A program made the translations under genes and the position numbers. Source: Bacteroidota bacterium (lineage in GTDB: Bacteria; Bacteroidota; Bacteroidia; 2-12-FULL-35-15). From it: 64,000 nucleotides of DNA. Below are positions 7,754 through 16,104 of this stretch, piece after piece; the stretch's first letter is position 1, and each line of letters opens with the position of its first letter. The DNA lies in the NCBI GenBank assembly GCA_016722565.1, contig JADKIU010000001.1:248001-312000 (forward strand), written 5' to 3'. The notes beneath the pieces are model-generated. The model searched no databases. It saw only the letters and a list, made by a program, of their open reading frames with translations, and was not told where the DNA came from.

Positions 7754-9751
7754 TTATTTGTTTTTTTTATAAAATTGGAATAAATAAACATATTCAGCGT
7801 CAATAAACTGTGTATTGAACCTTGCAACATCTAGTAGGTTTCCTGAATCATCAACACAAACAATATTAAATCCACCATCATTAATGCTATATTCTTTTCC
7901 ATCTATTTTAATGGATGCACTGTTTTTGCCATCAGAAGAGGCAGAAATTTTATGGTCGCCAATATCAGTTTCTAATTTTGCTCCTTTATTTTGCCCTAAT
8001 GATTCAGTCATTATTTTTCCTTTGTAAAGATGGGCAACAAAACCTTGTTCATTTTTTAATTTGAAAATGTTGGAGTGCATCTTTGTGAAACATTCTCCAG
8101 TTTGTGGAGATATTTTTTTGAATAAATTATATTTTGTAGACAAAAAAACGTGTTCCATTTTATGTTTTTCTAGGTAATCTCCAAGGTTTTTTAATGATGG
8201 TTGAACCATCACAAAATTACTATCACTGCTAAAACTCTTTAATAGCCCTGGTGTAATATAAAAAGTGTCAACCTCTGTTTTAAGAAGCTGGTCAAGATTA
8301 CAGAATAGACGGATTTTTGTGTAGGGTGCGATGGTGTTTAAATTCTTTCCAGTAGTGCAAGCAAGTGGGCTATCGTTTTCAAATAGAACGCAGTCGCCCT
8401 TTCTTAATTTTAAAACAGAACGACTTAATTGTTGATTCAAAGCAAATTCACTTTTTTTAATTTGATTCGAAACAGAATCGGCAGAAAACTGCGGGTATTG
8501 AAAATTCCAGATGTAATAATCTATATGGTCATCTATTGCTGGATGATCATTCCATTTATAAGTTTGAATATCTGTTGCTCCTTTTATTGTATGAATAAAT
8601 ATTCCTGGAATCGATAGCAGAAAAAAAAGTGTTAAGATAAGTTTTGACGCTAACGCATGCTTCGACTTTTCAAAACTAATAATGAACATGATAAACAAAG
8701 GAATTAATGCATCGGAAAAAAGCCGTGGCCCATAACTCCAACCTCCCCACCAATTGGGTTGACGAGCTAACATAAATGTGTGTATTACAAACCAGATAAG
8801 GCTGATCATGTATAGAGGATGTTTCCGAGCTTCTTTGACGAAGACACCATAAAACGAAAGTAACAATACCGGAGTAAAAAGGAATAACCCTCTTGCCGGA
8901 CTGAATAAGATGGCTAAGAAATTTTCAGAAAGTGGAGTGGTAGATTTTTTATGCATCCAGAATAATGGATGATAATAAGCAGGAACAACGATGTTAAAAT
9001 GAGTAATTGCATAAATTCCAAATGGAATGTATAGTATGAAAATTGTTAAGACATATTGCTTAAGTGCATGTCTGTTAATTTTGAATAACCAAAATCCCAC
9101 AATAAAAAAAACGATCAGAGAAGAAGGCCTGCACAGCCAAGCAGAGTAAAGGTAAAACCCAAGTAAAATGCCATTTATATTTTTAGGATCAGTATAATTT
9201 TTAGCTAATAGATTAAAGGCAAGTAACAGGAAAATTATTTCAAAATTGAAACTCCATAAGGCCATTCCTATTGTACTCGAAACAGTTGACCCTACGCAAA
9301 TTAAAAAGGAAAAGAGAAGGGCATATATAAAGGAAACAAATTTAGATGCAAGAAAGAATAGAAGAATGAATATTATTACAACACAACCGGAAGCAATGTT
9401 GGATTGCCACAAAGCATCATCTGATTTGTTTGTGAAATCGTACCCCAGAATGCGTGCAACCCCAACAATGGGTAAACATACCAATGAAGTGCCAAGAGGA
9501 TAAAAATAATATACCTTCTGTTCTTTCTCCCAGTAAGAGTATTTCCAATCTCCATCTGCAAAATCGGAAGGGGTCGTTTTTATAAAATAGCGATATAGAT
9601 TGGTTGTTCCATTTTCTAAGATCGACTGCGAGGTAAGTAACGTGAGTTGTGGATCAGAGGTTGTATAATTTCGAAAACTATTTTTTGAATTCCAAAATAA
9701 AACAATAATACAGCAAAGAATTATAAGAGGAGCATAGATTTTATTTTTCAT
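7754..9751 (-). CDS. polytopic membrane protein, GT-C glycosyltransferase-like
   Basis: Protein of 665 aa. One N-terminal transmembrane segment (about 7-23) is followed by a loop with YTTSDPQLTLLTSQSILENG and YYFYPLGTSLVCLP. About eight to ten hydrophobic segments follow up to around residue 400, then a soluble C-terminal domain of about 260 residues. A short acidic first external loop followed by many membrane helices and a periplasmic C-terminal domain is the layout of GT-C glycosyltransferases (dolichyl-phosphate-mannose type). However, I do not see a decisive catalytic motif, so function is unproven. The gene starts seven bases after the intact-frame stop of the cytochrome gene and ends three bases before the arylsulfotransferase-like gene, so all three are probably co-transcribed. 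Confidence 0.6.
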   Translation of the reverse strand: MKNKIYAPLIILCCIIVLFWNSKNSFRNYTTSDPQLTLLTSQSILENGTTNLYRYFIKTTPSDFADGDWKYSYWEKEQKVYYFYPLGTSLVCLPIVGVARILGYDFTNKSDDALWQSNIASGCVVIIFILLFFLASKFVSFIYALLFSFLICVGSTVSSTIGMALWSFNFEIIFLLLAFNLLAKNYTDPKNINGILLGFYLYSAWLCRPSSLIVFFIVGFWLFKINRHALKQYVLTIFILYIPFGIYAITHFNIVVPAYYHPLFWMHKKSTTPLSENFLAILFSPARGLFLFTPVLLLSFYGVFVKEARKHPLYMISLIWFVIHTFMLARQPNWWGGWSYGPRLFSDALIPLFIMFIISFEKSKHALASKLILTLFFLLSIPGIFIHTIKGATDIQTYKWNDHPAIDDHIDYYIWNFQYPQFSADSVSNQIKKSEFALNQQLSRSVLKLRKGDCVLFENDSPLACTTGKNLNTIAPYTKIRLFCNLDQLLKTEVDTFYITPGLLKSFSSDSNFVMVQPSLKNLGDYLEKHKMEHVFLSTKYNLFKKISPQTGECFTKMHSNIFKLKNEQGFVAHLYKGKIMTESLGQNKGAKLETDIGDHKISASSDGKNSASIKIDGKEYSINDGGFNIVCVDDSGNLLDVARFNTQFIDAEYVYLFQFYKKNK

Positions 9752-9758
9752 TTATCCC

Positions 9759-10780
9759 CTAGAATTTTGCAGGTAGCCCTTTGTTCTTTCTCCAATCAAC
9801 CATTGGCTGGTATGGCCCGAATTTGTGCTGGCTTTCAGGGAAACTATCAATATAGGGGCCTTGACCATAATCCAGTGGTTTTGTTTCTTTATTGGGATAG
9901 CTCGTTAAATCATTATCATGAGGACGCACACGTGAATCTGATCATCATTAATGAATGCCGCAACATCAAAAGACTCTTCAATGGTTAAAACAGGTTTGTT
10001 GTAAGAAGCTTTGTTGAATGGCATATTGCAATAGATAAAGGTTGCCGCTTTTACTACTCGATGCATACTGCTTCCTGGTTTGTAGCTTTTTAAACCCCAT
10101 AATGGAGGATATTCGTAGCAAATGTTGTTGGTCTTCATTTTTCCTTCACCATTTTCACCATGGCATGATTGGCAATCTCTCATATACACAAGTTTCCCCT
10201 TTTCTACATCTGCGGCCCTTTTCGGGAATTCAATTTTGAGAGGACTATCTCCTAAAACATGTTGATTAACCGGCACACCTTGTCCTAGCCATTTAATATA
10301 ACATATTATCGCTGTCATCTCTTTGCTGTCTAATGGAAGTGGTTTCCCATTGTGCGGTCGTTCAATACAGTTATTAACGCGTTCTGATAAGGATAGAATT
10401 TTATTTTCTCGAGCCCTATATTGAGGATATCGGGCATGTGTACTTGAAAAATTAAAACCATATAGTCTAGTTCCTCCATCGAGATGACAGTTGGTGCAAT
10501 TCATTTTGTTGCCAAGGTTTTTGCTTACAATCCCTTCTGGCCCGATGTAGTATGCTGTATTTAAAATTAATTTTCTGCCATATTTTACCGCTGCTCCAAA
10601 TTCATCATCTGGGATTGTAAGGGTATCTGGTGCAGTCCATTCAAGTTGGTGGGTATCTTTTTTTGGAATATTTTCTGAAATTAAATTATTTTCTTTGGCG
10701 GTCAAATCTTCCTTTGAAATAGTAGTATTACAAGCCGATTCGAGAATAATAAAAATAAAAAAAGCACCGAAATATTTCAT
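9759..10780 (-). pseudogene. dihaem cytochrome c, TsdA-like, interrupted by a frameshift near 9930
   Basis: From ATG 10780 the frame reads 291 aa to a stop at 9905. It has two c-type haem sites, CTNCH (about residue 95) and CQSCH (about 204). The region between them (YPQYRARENKILSLSERVNN, then C and a NGKPLP block) closely resembles thiosulfate dehydrogenase TsdA. The last 11 residues in this frame look unnatural. Near 9930 the next frame resumes with RPHDNDLTSYPNKETKPLDY and runs through HKFGPYQPMVDWRKNKG to a TAG at 9761-9759, restoring a family-like C-terminus. The sequence GTGTGCG there suggests a two-base TG duplication or a one-base loss. The N-terminus has a short hydrophobic export signal ending near a Cys, possibly a lipoprotein. 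Expected role: periplasmic electron transfer, possibly thiosulfate/tetrathionate. First gene of the operon with 7754-9751 and 6362-7750. Confidence 0.8.
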
Positions 10781-10803
10781 ATTATTCCAATAGATAAGTG
10801 CTC

Positions 10804-10811
10804 CAAATGTA
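10804..10811 (-). promoter_or_regulatory. -7 promoter box for the cytochrome operon
   Basis: Minus-strand TACATTTG, matching the Bacteroidota TAnnTTTG element, lies 23 bases upstream of the ATG at 10780. No good TTTG at the -33 distance was found. Confidence 0.45.
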
Positions 10812-10850
10812 ATAAAAAACTTGAATTATTTATTACTACAACAAAATGAT

Positions 10851-10858
10851 TACTTTTG
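10851..10858 (+). promoter_or_regulatory. -7 promoter box for the Wzz-like operon
   Basis: TACTTTTG matches TAnnTTTG and lies 18 bases before the ATG at 10877. It overlaps a possible TTG start at 10856, which argues for the ATG as the true start. It forms a divergent pair with the box at 10804-10811. Confidence 0.5.
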
Positions 10859-10876
10859 GTGAAAAGGAATATAACG

Positions 10877-11827
10877 ATGAATATTTTTGAAGAAAAAACA
10901 GGTATTAGCCCACTCGCTAAAGTTTATATTAAGAATTGGAAAATTATTTTCTATACCGTATTGGGTTGTACGTTGCTCGCTACAATCGCATCGTTTATGC
11001 TAACTCCTAGATATTCAGCAAAAACATCCTTTTTTATACCATACAATATTTCGTACGATTTAGCAATTGAAAATCCCCAATTTGGATATGATATTGAAGC
11101 AGATCGATTACTGCAAATAATCAATTCAGAACAATTACGCGATTCTGTTGACCGTAAATTCAACCTCGTTAATTATTATAAAATTGATACGGCTGATTTT
11201 GAATGGAGAGATTTATTGTCAGAAAAATATAAAAGAAGGATAGTTGCAAATCGAACAAATGTGATGTCAATTGTAATTGAAGCAGAAACACATGATCCCT
11301 ATTTTTCAAAAGAAATAGTCGCATATATTTTAGAGTTAACTCAAAAGATGAGAGAACGGATGTTGAAAACAAACAGTGAATTAGCTGTTGAAGCCTTCAA
11401 AAATCAATATCTTAATAAGCAAGCTGAAGTTGATTCCATAGATAGTAGAATTATAAAATTGAGAAAAGATAACAATGCAAATCCTATTGCATTAGTAAAC
11501 AATCAATTTATTTGGGGTAATGGAACATCCCAAAAAGTAAATCCAGAAGTTGCTGTTGAATTGGAAATACTAACTCAAAAACATATAAATGAAGCGGCTC
11601 GTTTGAACGATTTAAAAGGCAAGTATGAAAATGCTTTAAATTTGGCCATGCGGCCAATCCCCCAATTTTATATGCTTGATAAGCCCACTCCAATATTTAA
11701 AAAGGTTTTTCCTTTGATTGGATTTAATATTACAATCGCATTTTTGGGCTCTTTGTTTTTCATGATGGTTGGATTTTATCTGCAATATGTGGTGAAATCA
11801 ATTAAACAATATTCTTCACACCCCTAG
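10877..11827 (+). CDS. Wzz-like polysaccharide chain-length determinant
   Basis: Protein of 316 aa with a membrane segment near each end (about residues 23-46 and 280-305) and a helical periplasmic domain between, including a predicted coiled coil around 165-195 and 235-255. A TPRYSAKTSFFIP block follows the first helix, typical of Wzz/PCP proteins. The C-terminal PTPIFKKVFPL segment leads into the second helix. There is no cytoplasmic tyrosine kinase domain. Such proteins set the length of O-antigen or exopolysaccharide chains by acting with Wzy. ATG 10877 is chosen over an upstream TTG that lies in the promoter box. The stop overlaps the next gene's GTG by one base (TAGTG), so the two are coupled. 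Confidence 0.75.
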   Translation: MNIFEEKTGISPLAKVYIKNWKIIFYTVLGCTLLATIASFMLTPRYSAKTSFFIPYNISYDLAIENPQFGYDIEADRLLQIINSEQLRDSVDRKFNLVNYYKIDTADFEWRDLLSEKYKRRIVANRTNVMSIVIEAETHDPYFSKEIVAYILELTQKMRERMLKTNSELAVEAFKNQYLNKQAEVDSIDSRIIKLRKDNNANPIALVNNQFIWGNGTSQKVNPEVAVELEILTQKHINEAARLNDLKGKYENALNLAMRPIPQFYMLDKPTPIFKKVFPLIGFNITIAFLGSLFFMMVGFYLQYVVKSIKQYSSHP

Positions 11828-13305
11828 TGACTAAAATCAAAAATAGTTATTTCGGCATCTATCTCTCGGTACTTGCCTTCTTGCTTTGCGCACTCTCTGT
11901 TTATAGCGTAATGGCTTCTAACTATCTTCTTATTTATAGTGTCTTTTTCATTTCTTTTGCCGCCTTGGTTGTTGGATATTTTGTTGTAAAAAAACAAAAT
12001 CTGTATAAAATGCTTTTCTTTTTTATTCCACTTTCTGTTTCGGTGGATGTTGTCGGTGAATCGCAAATGCAACTTCCAACAGAACCACTAATTGGGATGT
12101 TGACGATATTAACTTTGTTTTATTGGATTAAACTCAAAGACGAACTATCAGCATTGTTTAAAAACCCGATTGTAATTATTCTATTTATTGAACTTGCTTG
12201 GATGGTCATTTGTTCACTTATGAGTGAGCTAAAAGTTGTTTCTTTTAAATATACGCTTGTACGTTTTAGTTATATCATAACGTTTTTTCTCCTTGGTTTT
12301 TTCTGGGTAAAATATGAAATGAAACCATATTTATTTTACCTTATTTATGCGGTCGGAATGATACTCCCGATAATTAATGGATTTATTTTTCATTCCAAAT
12401 TGGATTTTACGCAAAAAACAGCATATATAATGCCTCAACCGTTTTTTAACGACCACACCGTTTATGGGGCTTGTATTGCATTTTTGATCCCGGCATTGCT
12501 TATATTAATTTTTAGTGGCAAGGCACTTGTCCCCAATCCATTTATTCGCTTTTTAATCTTGCTATTGCTACTGTTGTTCTTCGTTGCAGAGTACTTTTCC
12601 TTTTCGCGAGCTGCTTGGTTAAGTCTCGCTTGTGCATTGGTTTTTTATATCCTTATTCAATTGAAAATTACTGCAAAAGCGTTCATTTTTTCTTTAATAG
12701 TAGTCAGTGTTTTAGCTATTTTGAATTTCGATTTTATTTTGAATAAGTTGGGAGACAATAGCGCAATTAGTAACAAAGAAGATCTCAGCCAGCAAGTACT
12801 TTCAATAACAAATGTCAAAACAGATATCAGCAATAAAGAAAGAGTCAATCGATGGAAATGTGCAATTAGAATGGGAAATGCCAAACCCGTATTTGGCTTT
12901 GGCCCCCGTACGTATAAGTTTTTTTATGGAACGTTTCAGGCCAGTGAAGATCTAACTTATACAAGCACTTATCGTGGCAATAAAGGACACTCACATTCTG
13001 ATTATTTAGCTTATTTGGCAGAATCGGGATATTTGGGTTTTGCAATTCATATACTGCTGTATCTGGTTGTTCTTTATTCTGGCATAAATGCAATACAAAA
13101 CACACATTCATTCCAAAATCGCTCGTTTGCATTAATGGCAATATTGGGCCTTCTGACGTATTTTGTTCATGGGATATTTAATGGATTTATGGATGATGAA
13201 AAAATGGCATCTCTTGTTTATATCAGTATGGCCGTAGTTGTTTATGTTATTGAACAAGAAAAGAAACAAAAAAACATCGCTCAACAAGCCGTTACAAATG
13301 CCTGA
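11827..13305 (+). CDS. O-antigen ligase/polymerase family protein (Wzy/WaaL-like)
   Basis: Protein of 492 aa with about 12 membrane segments. The large periplasmic loop contains FGFGPRTYKFFY and, further on, GHSHSDYLAYLAESGYLGF. The latter matches the H-x-x-x-L-x-x-x-x-E-x-G-x-x-G signature of the Wzy_C (O-antigen ligase) family. These enzymes polymerise lipid-linked glycan units or ligate O-antigen to lipid A; sequence alone cannot separate the two. The adjacent Wzz-like gene makes polymerase slightly more likely. The start is GTG at 11827, overlapping the upstream stop. The 3' end overlaps the next gene by eight bases. Confidence 0.8.
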   Translation: MTKIKNSYFGIYLSVLAFLLCALSVYSVMASNYLLIYSVFFISFAALVVGYFVVKKQNLYKMLFFFIPLSVSVDVVGESQMQLPTEPLIGMLTILTLFYWIKLKDELSALFKNPIVIILFIELAWMVICSLMSELKVVSFKYTLVRFSYIITFFLLGFFWVKYEMKPYLFYLIYAVGMILPIINGFIFHSKLDFTQKTAYIMPQPFFNDHTVYGACIAFLIPALLILIFSGKALVPNPFIRFLILLLLLLFFVAEYFSFSRAAWLSLACALVFYILIQLKITAKAFIFSLIVVSVLAILNFDFILNKLGDNSAISNKEDLSQQVLSITNVKTDISNKERVNRWKCAIRMGNAKPVFGFGPRTYKFFYGTFQASEDLTYTSTYRGNKGHSHSDYLAYLAESGYLGFAIHILLYLVVLYSGINAIQNTHSFQNRSFALMAILGLLTYFVHGIFNGFMDDEKMASLVYISMAVVVYVIEQEKKQKNIAQQAVTNA

Positions 13306-14068
13306 GATTAACCTTTCACCTATAGTTGTATTTGATGTTGGTGCCCGCAGCGGATTTGGTTTGCTTAATAACTTGTCTTCTAAATTAGATGTTTATTGCT
13401 TTGAGCCGGAACCAACTTCCTTCCAGGAATTACAAACTTTTTACGCAGAACACAATCCATTTAATACGATACAACTCTTGAATATTGCTCTTTGCAATAC
13501 GAATGGTGAGGCGACACTCCATCTAACTAAACACCTGGATATGTGCTCCTTACTTGAGCCGGATGTTGAACAGTTTAAAAGAGAATTTCAGCAAGTACCC
13601 AATAGCCAAAATTGGTTTGATAGCCTAATGCTGCTGGAAAAAATCAACGTCAAAACGGAACGGATTGATGACTTTGCTTTAAAAAACAAAATATCCAATA
13701 TTGATTTCCTGAAGATTGATACACAAGGCACAGAACTTGAAGTTTTAAAAGGCGCAGAGCATTATTTGACTTCAAAAAAAATTAGTGTTATCAAAGTGGA
13801 GGCCTCACTAGCGAATATGTATAAAAATCAAGCATTTTTTAAGGATGTGGATGCCTTTCTTAGGGAAAAGGGGTACATTTTTTTGGACTTGATTTTCCCA
13901 CAAAAAAACAATAAAAAATGGTGGCAAAAAGTTTTAAAATTAGATAAGAAAAATCAAGCCCCAATTGGTGATGCATATTATATTTTGGATTTTGAAAATC
14001 AACAAAATGAAAGTAAATCTCCGCAAAAGAGAAAGGGCGTTGTTAATCATCCAAAATCTTGGAATTAA
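13298..14068 (+). CDS. FkbM family methyltransferase
   Basis: Protein of 256 aa. VVFDVGARSGFG (about residues 10-21) is the SAM-binding strand-loop. YCFEPEPTSFQEL near 33-45 carries the acidic residue for the ribose, and IDFLKIDTQGTELEVLKGAE near 137-156 is the FkbM family hallmark. These enzymes O-methylate sugars or polyketides. Here the position at the end of the Wzz/Wzy operon suggests methylation of a surface glycan, for example as a chain-end cap; this is inference. ATG 13298 overlaps the end of the Wzy-like gene by eight bases. A longer frame starting at 13238 is possible, but its extra residues are Lys-rich and non-conserved in appearance. Confidence 0.8.
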   Translation: MPEINLSPIVVFDVGARSGFGLLNNLSSKLDVYCFEPEPTSFQELQTFYAEHNPFNTIQLLNIALCNTNGEATLHLTKHLDMCSLLEPDVEQFKREFQQVPNSQNWFDSLMLLEKINVKTERIDDFALKNKISNIDFLKIDTQGTELEVLKGAEHYLTSKKISVIKVEASLANMYKNQAFFKDVDAFLREKGYIFLDLIFPQKNNKKWWQKVLKLDKKNQAPIGDAYYILDFENQQNESKSPQKRKGVVNHPKSWN

Positions 14069-14077
14069 ATCAAGACG

Positions 14078-14100
14078 TTTATACTAAAATTTAGTATAAA
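14078..14100. promoter_or_regulatory. perfect 11-bp palindrome upstream of nuoA (operator-like)
   Basis: TTTATACTAAA, one central A, then the exact reverse complement TTTAGTATAAA. It ends five bases before the TAAATTTG promoter box, overlapping where a -33 element would lie. AT-rich and without a T tract, it resembles a dimeric regulator's site more than a terminator. Confidence 0.45.
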
Positions 14101-14104
14101 ACGA

Positions 14105-14112
14105 TAAATTTG
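14105..14112 (+). promoter_or_regulatory. -7 promoter box for the nuo operon
   Basis: TAAATTTG matches TAnnTTTG. Transcription would begin near 14118, giving a leader of about 60 bases to nuoA ATG 14179. There is no TTTG at -33, so activation may depend on a factor bound at the adjoining palindrome. Confidence 0.5.
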
Positions 14113-14178
14113 TCCGCAAAATTTGGGTTATTTCAAAAGAAATACCTAAAATTGAGGTCGAAAAGAAAAACTATTTAT

Positions 14179-14556
14179 ATGCTTTTATCTGTACAAAGTA
14201 CTCCCGCTGATTTTCTTCCTATCGCATTGATGTTTGTTGTCGCTCTTGGGTTTGTAATATTCATGCTGTTTCTTACACACCAACTGGGCCCCAAGAAGAA
14301 ATCTAAAATTAAATCCGATACATTTGAGTGTGGTATTGAAGTTCAAGGGAACGCCCGTTTACCATTCTCTATCAAATATTTTTTGGTGGCCATCCTCTTC
14401 GTTCTGTTTGATGTGGAGGTTATTTTTATGTACCCTTGGGCGGTAAACTTTAAAGAATTGGGATTAACCGGATTTGTTGAAATGCTCACCTTTGTAGGCT
14501 TTTTATTGGTTGGATTCTACTACATCATCAAAAAAGGCGCATTAAAGTGGGAATAA
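14179..14556 (+). CDS. nuoA: NADH-quinone oxidoreductase subunit A
   Basis: Protein of 125 aa with three membrane helices (about residues 13-35, 66-86, 92-115). The conserved NuoA/ND3 loop is present: KSDTFECGIEVQGNARLPFS (about 44-63), including the Cys-Gly pair seen in the switch loop of ND3, then FDVEVIFMYPWA (about 79-90). It is a membrane-arm subunit near the quinone channel of complex I. The ATG at 14179 (MLLSVQ) is chosen because the upstream in-frame residues from a TTG at 14110 are Lys/Arg-rich and unlike the family. First gene of the nuo operon. Confidence 0.9.
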   Translation: MLLSVQSTPADFLPIALMFVVALGFVIFMLFLTHQLGPKKKSKIKSDTFECGIEVQGNARLPFSIKYFLVAILFVLFDVEVIFMYPWAVNFKELGLTGFVEMLTFVGFLLVGFYYIIKKGALKWE

Positions 14557-14558
14557 AA

Positions 14559-14957
14559 ATGAAAAGAATCGTAAGTGTTTTGTTCCTTGTTTTCGTTTTT
14601 GTTCAGTCTGGGCAAGCTCAGAATTCAAAGCCGGTATTTTCATTTTGTGGGAAAACGGGTGATGTTACAATGACGTGGGATGAATTTATGGCTTGCAAAA
14701 AAGAATTGGTTACAATCGATAAAAATGTATCCATCAGCTCTTTTATTTTAACCATTAAAAAAGCCGGTAAAAAGGATTACGAATTTGTTGAATTTCCTGC
14801 CAAAGGAAACACCTTTACAAAAGGGGCAATGGATGCGATTGAAAAATTGCACAAAGAAAAAAAATTGGGAGATAAATTGGAAATTACCAATGTAGAGGTT
14901 GTTCAAAGCGGTAAAGCTGCGAAGCAAATACCCGGAATGGTGATCACCTTGAACTAA
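14559..14957 (+). CDS. small exported protein resembling the GldM C-terminal domain
   Basis: Protein of 132 aa with a Sec signal peptide (MKRIVSVLFLVFVFVQSGQA). The mature part contains two Cys (FCGK and MACKK) that could form a disulfide. The C-terminal half has the pattern VSISSFILTIKK...KGNTFTKGAMDAIEKL...GDKLEITNVEV...KQIPGMVITLN, which resembles the last beta domain of the gliding/T9SS protein GldM (strand, then GN-ft, helix, Gd-i-I-NV, ip-G-v). This similarity is judged by eye. The gene begins two bases after nuoA and lies before nuoB, so it is co-transcribed with complex I. It is not a known complex I subunit and its role is unknown; it may bind or assemble something at the periplasmic face. 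Confidence 0.55.
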   Translation: MKRIVSVLFLVFVFVQSGQAQNSKPVFSFCGKTGDVTMTWDEFMACKKELVTIDKNVSISSFILTIKKAGKKDYEFVEFPAKGNTFTKGAMDAIEKLHKEKKLGDKLEITNVEVVQSGKAAKQIPGMVITLN

Positions 14958-14999
14958 AATAATTTATAGCAGCGAAAAGCAGCTTTTAAAAAGAAATAA

Positions 15000-15560
15000 A
15001 TGAGTACGAAAGAAAAATCAAAAGTAGCGTTAGATGCAGATGCGCCTCCGGGCATTGAAGGACCGGGATTTTTTGCAACACGTATCGATAAAGTTGTCGG
15101 TATGGCACGTGCAAATTCATTGTGGCCATTGCCATTTGCAACGTCTTGTTGTGGAATTGAATTTATGGCTACCATGGCTTCCACCTACGATTTAGGTCGC
15201 TTTGGTGCTGAACGTTTGAGTTTCTCTCCGCGTCAAGCAGATTTACTGATGGTGATGGGAACCATCTCTAAAAAAATGGCTCCTGTATTGCGCCAAGTAT
15301 ACGAACAAATGGCTGAACCGAAATGGGTTTTATCAATGGGTGCTTGTGCTTCCAGTGGTGGAATTTTTGATACCTACAGCGTACTTCAAGGAATTGATAG
15401 AGTAATCCCTGTGGATGTTTACATTCCGGGATGCCCTCCGCGTCCGGAGCAAGTGTTGGACGGAATCCTGCAAATCCAAAAATTGGTTGAGTCGGAATCA
15501 ATCAGACGTAGAGATACACCAGAATACAAAGCGCTGTTGAATAAATACGGAATGGAGTAG
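15000..15560 (+). CDS. nuoB: NADH-quinone oxidoreductase subunit B
   Basis: Protein of 186 aa. It carries the N2 [4Fe-4S] cluster ligands: the adjacent Cys pair in FATSCCGIEFMA (about residues 42-53), a Cys in MGACASSGGIFDTY, and a Cys in YIPGCPPRPEQVLDG. N2 is the last cluster before quinone. Length and motifs match NuoB/PSST, with a slightly extended N-terminus. In the nuo operon, 42 bases after the small GldM-like gene. Confidence 0.97.
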   Translation: MSTKEKSKVALDADAPPGIEGPGFFATRIDKVVGMARANSLWPLPFATSCCGIEFMATMASTYDLGRFGAERLSFSPRQADLLMVMGTISKKMAPVLRQVYEQMAEPKWVLSMGACASSGGIFDTYSVLQGIDRVIPVDVYIPGCPPRPEQVLDGILQIQKLVESESIRRRDTPEYKALLNKYGME

Positions 15561-15595
15561 TTAAGTCAAAAGAAGAAAGAGAAAAAATTCAAAAA

Positions 15596-16102
15596 ATGGA
15601 GAACACTTTATTAGATAAAGTAGCGGAAAAGTTAAAAACACAGTTTGGTGATGGATTTGTTTCGTCTTCCATGAACGTGGATTACCCCGAGTTCGTTGTT
15701 AAACGCGATATTATTTGTGAAGTCGTTGATTTTCTTTACAAAGATGAAGAATTGGCTTTCCAATATTTAACAACCATGGCAACCATTCATTATCCCGAAA
15801 ATCAAGGACATGAATTTGCTGTGATGTATCAATTGCACAACCTTCCGAAAAATTTAAGAATCAGAATTAAAATAGTATTCAGCAGCAGCGATGTAAATGT
15901 TCCTTCAATTACATCTGTGTTTTCCGCTGCCAATTGGATGGAACGTCAAGAATATGATTTCTTTGGAATCATTTTCAGAGGCCACCCAAATTTGAAACGT
16001 ATTTTAAATATGGATGATTTAGGATATCACCCAATGAGAAAAGAATATGCATTGGAAGATGGAACGCGTGAAGATAAAGCTGATAAAATGTTTGGTAGAT
16101 AA
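15596..16102 (+). CDS. nuoC: NADH-quinone oxidoreductase subunit C
   Basis: Protein of 168 aa, the 30-kDa-type complex I peripheral subunit. Conserved blocks are FQYLTTMATIHYPE near 60 and the family signature SVFSAANWMERQEYDFFGIIF, which ends in the stretch before GHPNLKRILNMDD. It is separate from NuoD here, not fused as in E. coli. NuoC packs beside NuoD and helps build the Q-module. Only two bases separate its stop from nuoD. Confidence 0.95.
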   Translation: MENTLLDKVAEKLKTQFGDGFVSSSMNVDYPEFVVKRDIICEVVDFLYKDEELAFQYLTTMATIHYPENQGHEFAVMYQLHNLPKNLRIRIKIVFSSSDVNVPSITSVFSAANWMERQEYDFFGIIFRGHPNLKRILNMDDLGYHPMRKEYALEDGTREDKADKMFGR

Positions 16103-16104
16103 TT

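Noticed and set aside
9767..9988. Separate small plus-strand gene antisense to the cytochrome end
   Set aside because: The region is explained by the frameshifted C-terminus of the minus-strand cytochrome.
14110..14178. Upstream extension of nuoA from TTG
   Set aside because: The extra Lys/Arg-rich residues do not resemble NuoA; ATG 14179 fits the family start.
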